The notes beneath the pieces were generated by a model. That model was not told the origin of the DNA and did no database searches. It was given only the letters and a program-made list of their open reading frames with translations. A DNA stretch of 64,000 bases from Streptomyces sp. NBC_00442 (GTDB taxonomy: Bacteria > Actinomycetota > Actinomycetes > Streptomycetales > Streptomycetaceae): contig NZ_CP107918.1 of the NCBI RefSeq assembly GCF_036014195.1, forward strand, positions 6,820,001 to 6,884,000, read 5' to 3'. The translations under genes and the position numbers were made by a program. Of the stretch, positions 50,132-59,395 are shown one piece after another (within the stretch, counting starts at the first letter, position 1; each line of letters opens with the position of its first letter).

Positions 50132-50193
50132 AGGGCTCGCCGAGCCCCTCAACCGCCCGCCGTTTCTTCGCACTTGCAGGAGATTGAAGTCCC

Positions 50194-51156
50194 ATGGCTG
50201 AAGTTCTGGTCTACGTCGACCACGTGGACGGTGCCGTCCGCAAGCCCACCCTCGAACTGCTGACGCTGGCCCGCCGCATCGGCGAGCCCGTCGCCGTGGC
50301 GCTCGGCGCCGGCGCCGAGAACACCGCGGCCGCGCTCGCCGAGCACGGCGCGGTCAAGGTCCTCACCGCCGACGCCCCCGAGTTCGCCGACTACCTCGTC
50401 GTACCCAAGGTCGACGCCCTCCAGGCCGCGTACGAGGCCGTGTCGCCCGCGGCCGTGCTCGTCCCGTCCTCCGCCGAGGGCAAGGAGATCGCCGCCCGCC
50501 TCGCGCTGCGCATCGGCGGCGGCATCATCACCGACGCCGTCGACCTCGAAGCCGGCGACGAGGGCCCGGTGGCCACGCAGTCCGCGTTCGCCGCCTCCTT
50601 CACCACCAAGTCCCGCGTCTCCAAGGGCACCCCGGTCATCACGGTCAAGCCGAACTCGGCCGCCGTGGAGGCCGCCCCGGCCGCGGGCACCGTCGAGGCC
50701 CTCTCCGTCACCTTCTCCGAGCTCGCCTCCGGAACCAAGGTCACCTCGCGCACCCCGCGCGAGTCGACCGGCCGCCCCGAGCTGACCGAGGCCGCGATCG
50801 TGGTCTCCGGCGGCCGCGGCGTCAACGGCGCCGAGAACTTCGCGGTCATCGAGGCCCTCGCCGACTCGCTCGGCGCGGCCGTCGGCGCCTCGCGCGCCGC
50901 GGTGGACGCGGGCTGGTACCCGCACTCCAACCAGGTCGGCCAGACCGGCAAGTCCGTCTCGCCGCAGCTCTACATCGCCAACGGCATCTCCGGCGCCATC
51001 CAGCACCGGGCCGGCATGCAGACCTCGAAGACCATCGTGGCCGTCAACAAGGACTCCGAGGCCCCGATCTTCGACCTGGTCGACTACGGCGTGGTCGGCG
51101 ACCTGTTCCAGGTCGTCCCGCAGCTGACCGAAGAGGTCAACAGCCGCAAGGGCTGA
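50194..51156 (+). CDS. etfA: Electron transfer flavoprotein alpha subunit
   Basis: A 320-residue EtfA. The C-terminal FAD domain has [21 protein letters not shown] (partial), [22 protein letters not shown] and the family signature [18 protein letters not shown] followed by [17 protein letters not shown]. It pairs with EtfB from the preceding gene, 105 bp away, to shuttle electrons to ETF:quinone oxidoreductase. Confidence 0.95.
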   Translation: MAEVLVYVDHVDGAVRKPTLELLTLARRIGEPVAVALGAGAENTAAALAEHGAVKVLTADAPEFADYLVVPKVDALQAAYEAVSPAAVLVPSSAEGKEIAARLALRIGGGIITDAVDLEAGDEGPVATQSAFAASFTTKSRVSKGTPVITVKPNSAAVEAAPAAGTVEALSVTFSELASGTKVTSRTPRESTGRPELTEAAIVVSGGRGVNGAENFAVIEALADSLGAAVGASRAAVDAGWYPHSNQVGQTGKSVSPQLYIANGISGAIQHRAGMQTSKTIVAVNKDSEAPIFDLVDYGVVGDLFQVVPQLTEEVNSRKG

Positions 51157-51175
51157 CCTGCGAGTTCAAACCGGA

Positions 51176-51214
51176 CCCGGGGCCGCGTGGTGATCTTCAC
51201 CGCGCGGCCCCGGG
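51176..51214 (+). terminator. Terminator of etfBA
   Basis: CCCGGGGCCGCG and CGCGGCCCCGGG form a perfect 12-bp stem, continued inward by GGTGA/TCACC. It begins 20 bases after the etfA stop. No U-tract but very strong. Confidence 0.75.
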
Positions 51215-51230
51215 CTGTTTCGGACAACCA

Positions 51231-51292
51231 TTGACGCAGGAGGACCGGCCTATTAACTTCGCTATACGGATTGTTGATTCCGTGAAGCGGAA
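51231..51292 (+). promoter_or_regulatory. Promoter and palindrome upstream of the DUF6986 lyase
   Basis: TTGACG (51231-51236), 17 bases, TAACTT (51254-51259). Downstream, TTCCG-TGAAG-CGGAA (51278-51292) is a symmetric element that a dimeric repressor would bind between the start site and the ATG at 51320. An IclR-type regulator (such as the allantoin repressor) is possible but only a guess. Confidence 0.5.
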
Positions 51293-51319
51293 AAGTTTCG
51301 ACCGTGTGGAGGATGCAGG

Positions 51320-52618
51320 ATGGGTCAGCAGGAGCAGGTGGCAACGAGCCTCGCCGGCGTCGTCAGCGAGGAGATCAGTGCCTCGCTCGTCGCCGTGGAC
51401 GAGGAACTCGCCCGCCGTTACCCGGGCGACCCCGGCACCCGCCAGCCCGTGCACACCGTCTACGTACCCGGAGACGTCTTCGACGCGGGCACCATCCGCT
51501 CCTGGGGCGACCAGGCACTGGCCGCCCTCGACGAGCACGCCCCCGACGCGGCCTCCTTCGCCAAGGTCCTCGGCATCTCCGACGAACTCGCCGGACCCGT
51601 GTACGACCGCGTCCGCGCCAAGCTCCAGCGCGAACCCATCGAAGACCTCCGCGTCGACTTCGAGGACGGCTACGGCCCCCGCCCCGACGCCGAGGAGGAC
51701 GCCGACGCCGCCCGCGCCGCCCGCCTCATCGCCGAAGCCTTCGCCAACGGCACCGCCGCCCCCTACATGGGCATCCGCATGAAGTGCATGGAAGCCGCCG
51801 TCCGCGACCGCGGCATCCGCACCACCGACGTCTTCCTCACCACCCTCATGCACAACGGCGGCCTCCCCGACGGCCTCGTGCTCACCCTCCCCAAGGTCAC
51901 CTACCCCGAGCAGGTCACCGCCTTCGTCCGCCTCCTCAGCGCCTTCGAGAAGGCCCACGACCTGCCCGAAGGCCGGCTCGGCTTCGAGATCCAGATCGAG
52001 ACCAGCCAGTCCATCCTCGCCGCCGACGGCACCGCCGCCGTCGCCAAGATGATCGACGCCGCCCAGGGCCGCGCCACCGGACTGCACTACGGCACCTTCG
52101 ACTACAGCGCCTGCGTCGGCGTCTCCGCCGCCTACCAGGCCAGCGACCACCCCGCCGCCGACCACGCCAAGGCCGTCATGCAGGTCGCCGCCGCCGGCAC
52201 CGGCGTCCGCGTCTCCGACGGCTCCACCAACGTCCTGCCCATCGGCACCACCGAGCACGTCCACGAAGCCTGGCGCCTCCACTACGGCCTCACCCGCCGC
52301 GCCCTGGCCCGCGCCTACTACCAGGGCTGGGACATGCACCCCGGCCACATGCCGACCCGCTACGCGGCCGTCTACGCCTTCTACCGCGAAGGCCTGGAAC
52401 AGGCCGCGGGACGCCTCGCCGCCTACGTCGCCAAGACCGAGGGCGACGTCATGGACGAGCCCGCCACCGCCAAGGCCCTCAGCGGCTACCTCCTGCGCGG
52501 CCTCGACTGCGGCGCCCTGGACACCGCCGAAGTGGCCCGACTCACCGGCCTGACCCGCACCGACCTCGAAGCCTTCGCCTCACCCCGCCGGGGCAGCCTC
52601 ACCGTCACCGCCCCGTAG
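51320..52618 (+). CDS. DUF6986 HpcH/HpaI aldolase/citrate-lyase-like protein
   Basis: A 432-residue TIM-barrel C-C lyase-like protein. RVDFEDGYGPRPDAEEDADA holds the metal-binding acids, GLVLTLPKVTYPEQV and LGFEIQIETSQSIL (with the catalytic Arg/Glu region) continue the barrel, and GLHYGTFDYSACVGVS follows. It resembles citrate-lyase beta and malate-synthase-like barrels. Actinobacterial DUF6986 proteins have unknown substrate; a link with glyoxylate is plausible. Start ATG 51320, with GGAGG upstream, 163 bp after etfA. Confidence 0.82.
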   Translation: MGQQEQVATSLAGVVSEEISASLVAVDEELARRYPGDPGTRQPVHTVYVPGDVFDAGTIRSWGDQALAALDEHAPDAASFAKVLGISDELAGPVYDRVRAKLQREPIEDLRVDFEDGYGPRPDAEEDADAARAARLIAEAFANGTAAPYMGIRMKCMEAAVRDRGIRTTDVFLTTLMHNGGLPDGLVLTLPKVTYPEQVTAFVRLLSAFEKAHDLPEGRLGFEIQIETSQSILAADGTAAVAKMIDAAQGRATGLHYGTFDYSACVGVSAAYQASDHPAADHAKAVMQVAAAGTGVRVSDGSTNVLPIGTTEHVHEAWRLHYGLTRRALARAYYQGWDMHPGHMPTRYAAVYAFYREGLEQAAGRLAAYVAKTEGDVMDEPATAKALSGYLLRGLDCGALDTAEVARLTGLTRTDLEAFASPRRGSLTVTAP

Positions 52619-52706
52619 CCCAACCGGGACCGGGCGCACCAAGCCCCCTCACCCCCGCCCCGTACTCTGTACGCGACCACAATCGCCACAGGGGAACGGG
52701 GCAGCG

Positions 52707-54539
52707 GTGTCTACGGGGGAGAGCCAACTACTGGCCGGCCGGTACCGGATCGTCGAGCAACTCGGCCGCGGCGGCATGGGCGTCGTGTGGCGCGCCCACG
52801 ACGAAGTCCTCGGCCGCGAAGTCGCCGTCAAGGAACTGCGCGCCTATAACGACGCCTCCGCACCCGAACTGGGCGACCTCTGCCTGCGGATGCAGCGCGA
52901 AGCACGCGCGGCCGCCCGCGTCCGCCACCCCTCGGTCGTCGCCGTCCACGACGTCACCGAACACGAGGGCCGCCCCGTCATCGTCATGGAACTCATCGAC
53001 GGACCCTCCCTCGACGACGTCCTGAGCGAGCGCGGCGTCCTGGAGCCCACCGAAGCCGCCGCCATCGGCGCCAAGGTCCTCCAAGCACTCGCGGCCGCCC
53101 ACCGCGCGGGCGTCCTGCACCGGGACGTGAAGCCCGCCAACATCCTGCTCGACGCCTCCGGCCGCGTCGTCCTCACCGACTTCGGCATCGCAGCCATGGA
53201 CGACCCGGGCGACGGGGAAACCCCCCGCCCCCACAAGCTCACCCGCACCGGCGAACTCGTCGGCTCCCTCGACTACCTGGCGCCCGAACGTGCCCAGGGC
53301 CAGGACCCCGGCCCCGCCTCCGACATCTGGGCCCTCGGCGCCACCCTGTACGCCGCCGTCGAAGGCGCCGCGCCCTTCCGCCGCACCTCCACCTGGTCCA
53401 CCCTCAACGCCATCGTCGTCGAACCCCTGCCCCAGGCACGCCGCGCAGGCCCCCTCGGCCCCGTACTGCTGCGCCTGATGGACAAGGACCCCGCCCGCCG
53501 GCCCGACGCCGAGACCGGCGCCCGGCTCCTCGCGGAGGTCACCGCGAACACGGGCACGACCGCGCCAACGGCCGTACGGACCGCGCAGATACGCGCCACG
53601 CCGGCACCGGGCACAGCCGCACCGGCCACCGCCGCCGCACAACCCGCCCAACCATCGCGCAGCGCGACCGTACGCGATGTCCTGCCGCACCGGCCCGAGG
53701 GCTTCGGACCGGCACCCGCAACCGCACCCCCCGCACGGCCCAGCACGGCCCCCCAAACGGCTCCCGCACCACCGTCCTCGGTGGACCATGACGAGGCACG
53801 GGGCGCGCAGACATCGCGTCACGACGGGTCGGGACCGGTCGTACGCGACATCGCCGAGCCGCGGCCGGCCCCGAAACGCGGGCGCCGCACGGCATGGATC
53901 GCGGCCGCGGCTGTCGCGCTCGCCGGCGGCGGTGCCGGATACGCGCTCCTCGGCCAGAGCGACACCGGCGACCGGCCGCAGGCCGCCGGAGCGCCGGCCG
54001 GCGCGAGCCCGGACGCGGCCGACGACCAGATCGGCTCCACCGGCCCGACCACACCGGGCCCCTCCGCGCGGACCGCCTCAAACTCGCCCGCACCAAGGGC
54101 GAGTTCTAGTACGAAACCGTCCCCCAAAAGCGACACGGGAAAGACGGACGACGCCAAGGCGGGGGCCACCGGAACGCCCGCCCCGAACAAGAGGACCCCC
54201 GGCGCCCCGGGCACGGCCACTCCCGGCGGCCCGGCGGGCGGCGCCGCGCCGCCCGCAGGCAGCTGCCGGCCCACCGCCGGCGGCAGGTTCGACTGCCAGG
54301 TGTGGCGCACCGCGAAGTCCACCCAGCGCGACGGCGCCCCGGCCGGCGTACTCAAGGCGGGCACCAACTACTTCTACTGCCAGACGAACCTGGGCCGCCG
54401 CGAGACCTACGGACAGTGGACCAACACCTGGTGGGCCAGGACCGACGACGACAGCGGCCACACCAACGTCTACGTCAGCGTGGTCTACGTGAAGGGCGGC
54501 GACAACAACCAGCCGGTACCCGGCCTCAAGGTCTGCTGA
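52707..54539 (+). CDS. Membrane Ser/Thr protein kinase
   Basis: A 610-residue eukaryotic-type kinase. The Gly loop is LGRGGMGVVW (19-28), the catalytic Lys42 is in VAVKEL, and HRDVKPANIL, DFG and a SLDYLAPERAQG activation segment follow. A low-complexity Pro/Ala/Thr linker of about 100 residues leads to one membrane helix (WIAAAAVALAGGGAGYALL). The extracellular C-terminus has a Ser/Thr/Pro stalk and a small domain with four Cys (CRP, FDC, FYC and the final C), likely two disulfides, in place of PASTA repeats. So it may sense an unknown ligand. GTG start. It follows the DUF6986 gene and converges on the LacI gene. Confidence 0.9.
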   Translation: MSTGESQLLAGRYRIVEQLGRGGMGVVWRAHDEVLGREVAVKELRAYNDASAPELGDLCLRMQREARAAARVRHPSVVAVHDVTEHEGRPVIVMELIDGPSLDDVLSERGVLEPTEAAAIGAKVLQALAAAHRAGVLHRDVKPANILLDASGRVVLTDFGIAAMDDPGDGETPRPHKLTRTGELVGSLDYLAPERAQGQDPGPASDIWALGATLYAAVEGAAPFRRTSTWSTLNAIVVEPLPQARRAGPLGPVLLRLMDKDPARRPDAETGARLLAEVTANTGTTAPTAVRTAQIRATPAPGTAAPATAAAQPAQPSRSATVRDVLPHRPEGFGPAPATAPPARPSTAPQTAPAPPSSVDHDEARGAQTSRHDGSGPVVRDIAEPRPAPKRGRRTAWIAAAAVALAGGGAGYALLGQSDTGDRPQAAGAPAGASPDAADDQIGSTGPTTPGPSARTASNSPAPRASSSTKPSPKSDTGKTDDAKAGATGTPAPNKRTPGAPGTATPGGPAGGAAPPAGSCRPTAGGRFDCQVWRTAKSTQRDGAPAGVLKAGTNYFYCQTNLGRRETYGQWTNTWWARTDDDSGHTNVYVSVVYVKGGDNNQPVPGLKVC

Positions 54540-54572
54540 CCCGGCTTCCCCCGCCCGGCCGCACCCCGAGCC

Positions 54573-55610
54573 CTACGCGTCCGGGGGCGGCGCGATCTCG
54601 CCCGAACCACGCCGGATCAGCACCGTCGGCAACACCACCCGGGCCGGCGTCCCGTCCGCGCCGTCGAGCCGCCGGAACAACAGCTCCGCCGCCGTACGCC
54701 CCAGAGTCGCGGCGTCCTGCGAAATCACCGTGATGCCCAGCAGATCGGCGAGCTCGATGTCGTCGAAGCCCACCAGGGCCACCGGACGCTCACGGCCCGC
54801 CAGGACCCGTACCGCCGTCACCGTCACCCGGTTGTTCCCCGCGAACAGCGCGGTCACCCCGCCAGGCCCCGCCAGCATCGCCTCGGCCGCGTCCCGCACC
54901 CGCTCGGGCCCGGTCGAACCGAGCGACACCCAGGAATCCTCCACCCGCAGCCCCGCGTCCGCCATCGCCGCGTGATAGCCCCGCAGCCGCTCCGTCGCCG
55001 TGTGGATGCGCGGCTGGTCACCGATGAAGCCGATCCGGCGGTGCCCGTGCGCGATGAGATGCGCCACCCCGGCCCGCGCCCCGCCGAAACTGTCCGACAG
55101 CACCACGTCGGCGTCGATCCCGCCCGCCGGCCGGTCCACGAACACCGTCGCCACCCCGGCCTTTATCTCCGGCTCCAGATAACGGTGGTCGGACCCCGCC
55201 GGAATCACGATCAGCCCGTCCACCCGGCGAGCACAGAACGCCAGAACCAGCTCCTGCTCACGATCCGCGTCCTCGGCACTCGACCCGTTGATGAGCAGCG
55301 CCCCGTGCTCCCGCGCGACCTCCTCCACCGCACGGCTGAGCGGCCCGTAGAACGGGTCGGCGAGATCTTCAAGGACCAGCCCGATCGAGGCGGTACGGCC
55401 CTTGCGCAGCACCCGCGCACTGTCGTTGCGGCGAAAGCCGAGCGCCTCGATGGCCTCCTGCACCCGGCGCTCGGTGTCGGGGGTCACCCCGGCCTCGCCG
55501 TTGACCACCCGGGACACCGTCTTGAGGCCGACTCCGGCGCGCGCCGCGACGTCCTTCATCGTCGGACGGTTGCCGTAGCGGGGCTCGGGGTGGCGGGCAT
55601 TCTCGGCCAC
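54573..55610 (-). CDS. LacI family transcriptional regulator
   Basis: A 345-residue LacI repressor. The helix-turn-helix TMKDVAARAGVGLKTVSRVV (about 17-36) is followed by the hinge helix and a periplasmic-binding-like sugar domain. GTG 55610 is preferred (AGGACAG upstream), giving a 17-residue tail before the helix-turn-helix; the longer frame from 55685 overlaps the operator region. Divergent from the ROK gene, with GACAACGTTGTC in between. It probably controls ROK and the downstream importer. Confidence 0.9.
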   Translation of the reverse strand: MAENARHPEPRYGNRPTMKDVAARAGVGLKTVSRVVNGEAGVTPDTERRVQEAIEALGFRRNDSARVLRKGRTASIGLVLEDLADPFYGPLSRAVEEVAREHGALLINGSSAEDADREQELVLAFCARRVDGLIVIPAGSDHRYLEPEIKAGVATVFVDRPAGGIDADVVLSDSFGGARAGVAHLIAHGHRRIGFIGDQPRIHTATERLRGYHAAMADAGLRVEDSWVSLGSTGPERVRDAAEAMLAGPGGVTALFAGNNRVTVTAVRVLAGRERPVALVGFDDIELADLLGITVISQDAATLGRTAAELLFRRLDGADGTPARVVLPTVLIRRGSGEIAPPPDA

Positions 55611-55693
55611 AGTGCGCTGTCCTGTCGTCGTCGGGAGCCGTCCGGCGCGCTCTGCTGCGCGGGCGGTAGGTGTGGCGTCGAGCATAGGCCCTG

Positions 55694-55705
55694 GACAACG
55701 TTGTC
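55694..55705. promoter_or_regulatory. LacI-type operator
   Basis: GACAACGTTGTC, a perfect 12-bp palindrome with the central CG of LacI-family sites, between the divergent LacI and ROK genes. Confidence 0.85.
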
Positions 55706-55769
55706 ACATCCAGGGAGACTCTCATCTTGACCTGCTGTTACCCGTCTTCCGCCAGGAGATCCGTCCTCG

Positions 55770-56729
55770 ATGCACACCGACCTCGTCGCCGCGCTCGACA
55801 TCGGCGGCACCAAGATCGCCGGAGCCCTGGTCGACGCCGAAGGCCGCCTTCTCCTGCGCGCACAACGGCCGACTCCCGCCCATGCGGACGGCGACACGGT
55901 GATGGGCGCGGCCGAAGAGGTGCTGGCCGAGCTGACCGGATCCCCCCTGTGGGAGCGCACGAGCGCCGTCGGCATCGGCAGCGCCGGCCCCGTGGACGCG
56001 TCGGCGGGCACGGTCAGCCCCGTCAACATCCCCGGCTGGCGCGGCTTCCCGCTGGTCGAGCGGGTGCGCGCGGCAACCGGCGGACTCGACGTCGAACTCG
56101 TCGGCGACGGCGTCGCGATGACCGCCGCCGAGCACTGGCTCGGCGCGGCCCGCGGCTACGACAACGCCCTGTGCATGGTCGTGTCGACCGGAGTCGGCGG
56201 CGGTCTCGTACTCGGCGGCACACTGCACCCCGGCCCCACCGGAAACGCCGGCCACATCGGTCACATCAGCGTCGACCTCGACGGCGACCCCTGCCCCTGC
56301 GGGGCGCGCGGCTGCGTGGAGCGGATCGCCAGTGGGCCCAACATCGCCCGCCGCGCCCTGGACCACGGCTGGCGCCCCGGCCCCGACGGTGACACCTCGG
56401 CCGCCGCCGTCGCCGCGGCCGCCCGGTCCGGGGACGCGATCGCCCAGGCATCCTTCGAGCGCGCGGCCCAGGCGCTGGCCGCGGGCATCGCCGCGACCGC
56501 CACCCTCGTGGAGATCGAGATCGCCGTCATCGGCGGGGGAGTGGCGGGCGCGGGTGACGTCCTCTTCGCCCCCCTGCGCCGCTCCCTGCGCGAGTACGCC
56601 ACGCTCTCCTTCGTCCAGGGCCTCACCGTCGCACCCGCGTCGATGGGTAGGGACGCGGGGCTGGTCGGAGCGGCGGCCGCGGCGTGGGCACGGCGCACCG
56701 AGCGCGGCGCGGCGGCGTTGCTCAAGTGA
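55770..56729 (+). CDS. ROK family sugar kinase
   Basis: A 319-residue ROK kinase. The phosphate loop AALDIGGTKIAGALVD lies at the N-terminus; the catalytic region GNAGHIGHISVD and zinc motif CPCGARGCVE are intact. It phosphorylates a hexose such as glucose, N-acetylglucosamine or N-acetylmannosamine. No DNA-binding domain is present, so it is an enzyme rather than a NagC-type repressor. It is divergent from the LacI gene and heads toward an ABC sugar importer, 278 bp downstream. Confidence 0.9.
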   Translation: MHTDLVAALDIGGTKIAGALVDAEGRLLLRAQRPTPAHADGDTVMGAAEEVLAELTGSPLWERTSAVGIGSAGPVDASAGTVSPVNIPGWRGFPLVERVRAATGGLDVELVGDGVAMTAAEHWLGAARGYDNALCMVVSTGVGGGLVLGGTLHPGPTGNAGHIGHISVDLDGDPCPCGARGCVERIASGPNIARRALDHGWRPGPDGDTSAAAVAAAARSGDAIAQASFERAAQALAAGIAATATLVEIEIAVIGGGVAGAGDVLFAPLRRSLREYATLSFVQGLTVAPASMGRDAGLVGAAAAAWARRTERGAAALLK

Positions 56730-56929
56730 CGGATGACGTCTGACAGTCGCGGACCGACAGCTACTGTCATCCGTCGCCGACGACGATGCCGGCGCTCCGA
56801 CCACTCCTCGCCGTCCGTGCCGCACGGACCGTCCCGGGCCGCCTCGAAACGGCGAGCGTTTCCGGTAGGGCTTGTTGAAGTCTGTTGGAAGAGCGGCCGT
56901 AACGGTTGCTCGCCTTTGCGTCAAAACCC

Positions 56930-56958
56930 TTGACGGCACCCGGAGTTGGGGGTGTGAT
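56930..56958 (+). promoter_or_regulatory. Promoter of the sugar importer
   Basis: TTGACG (56930-56935), 17 bases, TGTGAT (56953-56958), in the 278-base gap before the binding-protein gene; GGAGGAGGGGG precedes its ATG. No palindrome matching the LacI site was seen here. Confidence 0.5.
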
Positions 56959-57007
56959 CCAAGCCTCGCGTTTGGTTGTGTTGGGTTGCACCCCGGAGGA
57001 GGGGGAC

Positions 57008-58360
57008 ATGGCGCAGTCATCGTTCAACGGTCCCGCCACGCCATGTGGCGTGAGCGGACATCGGATGTCCCGGCGAGGTCTTCTGCGGGGCGCGGCGGTC
57101 GGTGCCGGCGCGGTCGCCCTGCCCTCGCTGCTCACCGCGTGCGGCAGCGGACCCGGCGGCGACACCAAGACGGTCCGCCTCGGCTCCAACGCGTCGGACG
57201 CCGTGCCCAAGAAGGCGTTCGCCGACGCGTTCGCCGCGTACGAGAAGCAGTCCAAGGAAGGCCGGACCATCAAGGTCAACACCGTTGACCACAACACCTT
57301 CCAGGAGAACGTCAACCGCTATCTGCAAGGCAAGCCGGACGACGTCTTCATGTGGTTCGCGGGCTACCGCATGCAGTTCTTCGCCCAGAAGGGGCTGCTG
57401 TACGACATCAGCGACCTCTGGCAGGGCTTCCACGGGTTCTCCGACGCCCTGAAGGCGCAGTCCACCGGCGCCGACGGCAAGCAGTACTTCGTGCCGTACT
57501 ACTACTACCCGTGGGCGGTCTTCCACCGCGCGAGCCTTTTCCAGGAGCACGGCTACACCGCGCCCAAGACCTTCGACCAGTTCGTCGACCTCGCCAAGCA
57601 GATGCGCAAGGACAAGCTCGACCCCATCGCGCTCGGCGAGAAGGACGGCTGGCCCGCCATGGGCACCTTCGACTACCTCAACATGCGGACCAATGGATAC
57701 GAGTTCCACAAGAACCTGATGGCCGGCAAGGAGGCGTGGACCGACAAGCGGGTCAAGGACGCCTTCGACAGCTGGCGAAGGATCCTCCCGTACTGTCAGC
57801 AGGGCGCCAACGGACGCACCTGGCAGGAGGCCGCGCAGAGCCTGCAGAGGAAGCAGTCCGGCATGGCGGTGCTCGGACTGCCGCATGTGGGACAGCAGTT
57901 CCCCGCCGCCGACCAGGGCGACATCGCGTTCTTCCCGTTCCCCGAAATGGACCCGCAGTACGGGCAGGACGCCGTAGAGGCGCCCATCGACGGCTTCCTG
58001 CTCGCCAAGAACGCCAAGGAGCTCAAGAACAAGCAGTCCATGGCGAGCGCCAAGGACCTGCTCGCCTGGCTCGCCACCCCCAAGGCGGAGGACGCCTACC
58101 TCGCCGGAGACCCGAACAACATCGCGGTCAACAGCGGCGCCGACACCGCGACGTACACCCCGCTGCAGAAGAAGGCCGTCGAACTCGTCTCCGGGGCGCG
58201 GCAGATCTCGCAGTTCATGGACCGCGACACCCGACCCGACTTCGCGTCCACCGTCATGATCCCGGCGATCCAGAAGTTCATCGGCAACCCGAACGACGTG
58301 GACGGCCTCGTCAACGACATCGAGCGCCAGAAGAAGTCCATCTTCGCCTCCGAGGGCTGA
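57008..58360 (+). CDS. Sugar ABC transporter substrate-binding lipoprotein (Tat)
   Basis: A 450-residue solute-binding protein. The N-terminus has twin arginines (SRRGLLRGAA, Arg22-Arg23) and a lipobox ending in Cys45 (LLTAC), so it should be exported folded by Tat and lipid-anchored. The mature part fits the cluster-B carbohydrate-binding family (NVNRYLQGKPDDVFMWFAGY, DGKQYFVPYYYYPWAVFH). The sugar is unknown. It is followed by seven 10-bp repeats and two permease genes; no ATPase gene is here, so a shared MsiK-type ATPase is expected. Confidence 0.9.
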   Translation: MAQSSFNGPATPCGVSGHRMSRRGLLRGAAVGAGAVALPSLLTACGSGPGGDTKTVRLGSNASDAVPKKAFADAFAAYEKQSKEGRTIKVNTVDHNTFQENVNRYLQGKPDDVFMWFAGYRMQFFAQKGLLYDISDLWQGFHGFSDALKAQSTGADGKQYFVPYYYYPWAVFHRASLFQEHGYTAPKTFDQFVDLAKQMRKDKLDPIALGEKDGWPAMGTFDYLNMRTNGYEFHKNLMAGKEAWTDKRVKDAFDSWRRILPYCQQGANGRTWQEAAQSLQRKQSGMAVLGLPHVGQQFPAADQGDIAFFPFPEMDPQYGQDAVEAPIDGFLLAKNAKELKNKQSMASAKDLLAWLATPKAEDAYLAGDPNNIAVNSGADTATYTPLQKKAVELVSGARQISQFMDRDTRPDFASTVMIPAIQKFIGNPNDVDGLVNDIERQKKSIFASEG

Positions 58361-58440
58361 CGACACCGACGACGGCCGACGACGGCCGACAAGGGCCGAC
58401 GCCGGCCGACAAGGGCCGATGACGGCCGGCGAAGGCCCCG
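58361..58440. repeat. Tandem 10-bp repeats inside the sugar-import operon
   Basis: GACGGCCGAC-like decamers follow the binding-protein stop codon directly: GACGGCCGAC twice, AAGGGCCGA(C/T) twice, and related units, about eight in a row, all in the same register. They fill most of the 120-base gap to the first permease. Confidence 0.88.
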
Positions 58441-58480
58441 CCAACCGACCGACTCCCGCTTCGACTTGGAGTACTCAGCC

Positions 58481-59395
58481 GTGGCGCTCACCACCGTGCG
58501 GCGCGCGGGGCGACGGCGCTCGGGGCGGTTCACCGCCCGCGACCTCGTCGTCCTCGGCCTGCTGCTTGGCCTGCCCGTCCTGCTCGACCTCGTCATCGTG
58601 TGGGGCCCGACCTTCGCCTCCGTCGTCCTGTCCTTCACCAGCTGGGACGGCGTCGGCGACATCACCTGGGTCGGCACGCGCAACTACACCGACCTCTTCA
58701 CCAACTATCCGCCGTTCTGGCCTGCCGTGCGGCACAACCTGATGTGGCTGGGCGTACTCGGCTTCGTGGCAACGCCGTTCGGGCTGCTGCTGGCCGTCGT
58801 CATCGACCGGGGCGTCCGGTTCAGCCGGTTCTACCAGTCGACGCTGTACATGCCGGTGGTGCTCTCCCTCGCGGTCGTCGGGTTCATCGCCCAACTCGTC
58901 TTCTCGCGCGATCAAGGCGCGCTCAACGCCCTGCTCGGAGCCCGCGACAACCCGACGGACTGGCTCGGCGACCCCGACCTCAACATCTGGATGATCCTGC
59001 TGGCCGCGGCATGGCGGCACACCGGCTACGTGATGATCCTTTACCTCGCGGGCCTCAAAGCCGTCGACCCCTCCCTCAAGGAGGCGGCGGCCATCGACGG
59101 CGCGAGCGAACGCCAGACCTTCTTCCGGGTCGTCTTCCCGACCCTCCGCCCGGTCAACGTGATCGTCGGCGTCATCACGGTCATCGAGTCGCTGCGCGCG
59201 TTCGACATCGTGTACGCCGTCAACCACGGGCGCAACGGCCTCGAAGTGCTGTCCGTGCTCGTCACCGACAACATCATCGGCGAGGCCAGCCGCATCGGCT
59301 TCGGCTCGGCGATCGCGGTGGTCCTGCTGATCGTCTCCCTCGGGTTCGTCCTCACGTACCTGGTCCAGGAGATCCGAGGGGAGAAGAACCGGTGA
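58481..59395 (+). CDS. Sugar ABC transporter permease (MalF-type)
   Basis: A 304-residue permease with six helices, for example RDLVVLGLLLGLPVLLDLVI. The EAA loop is KEAAAIDGASERQTFFRVVFPTL, typical of carbohydrate permeases. GTG 58481 has GGAG nine bases upstream; a TTG at 58466 is the alternative. It forms the membrane channel with the next permease, whose GTG overlaps its stop (GTGA). Confidence 0.9.
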   Translation: MALTTVRRAGRRRSGRFTARDLVVLGLLLGLPVLLDLVIVWGPTFASVVLSFTSWDGVGDITWVGTRNYTDLFTNYPPFWPAVRHNLMWLGVLGFVATPFGLLLAVVIDRGVRFSRFYQSTLYMPVVLSLAVVGFIAQLVFSRDQGALNALLGARDNPTDWLGDPDLNIWMILLAAAWRHTGYVMILYLAGLKAVDPSLKEAAAIDGASERQTFFRVVFPTLRPVNVIVGVITVIESLRAFDIVYAVNHGRNGLEVLSVLVTDNIIGEASRIGFGSAIAVVLLIVSLGFVLTYLVQEIRGEKNR

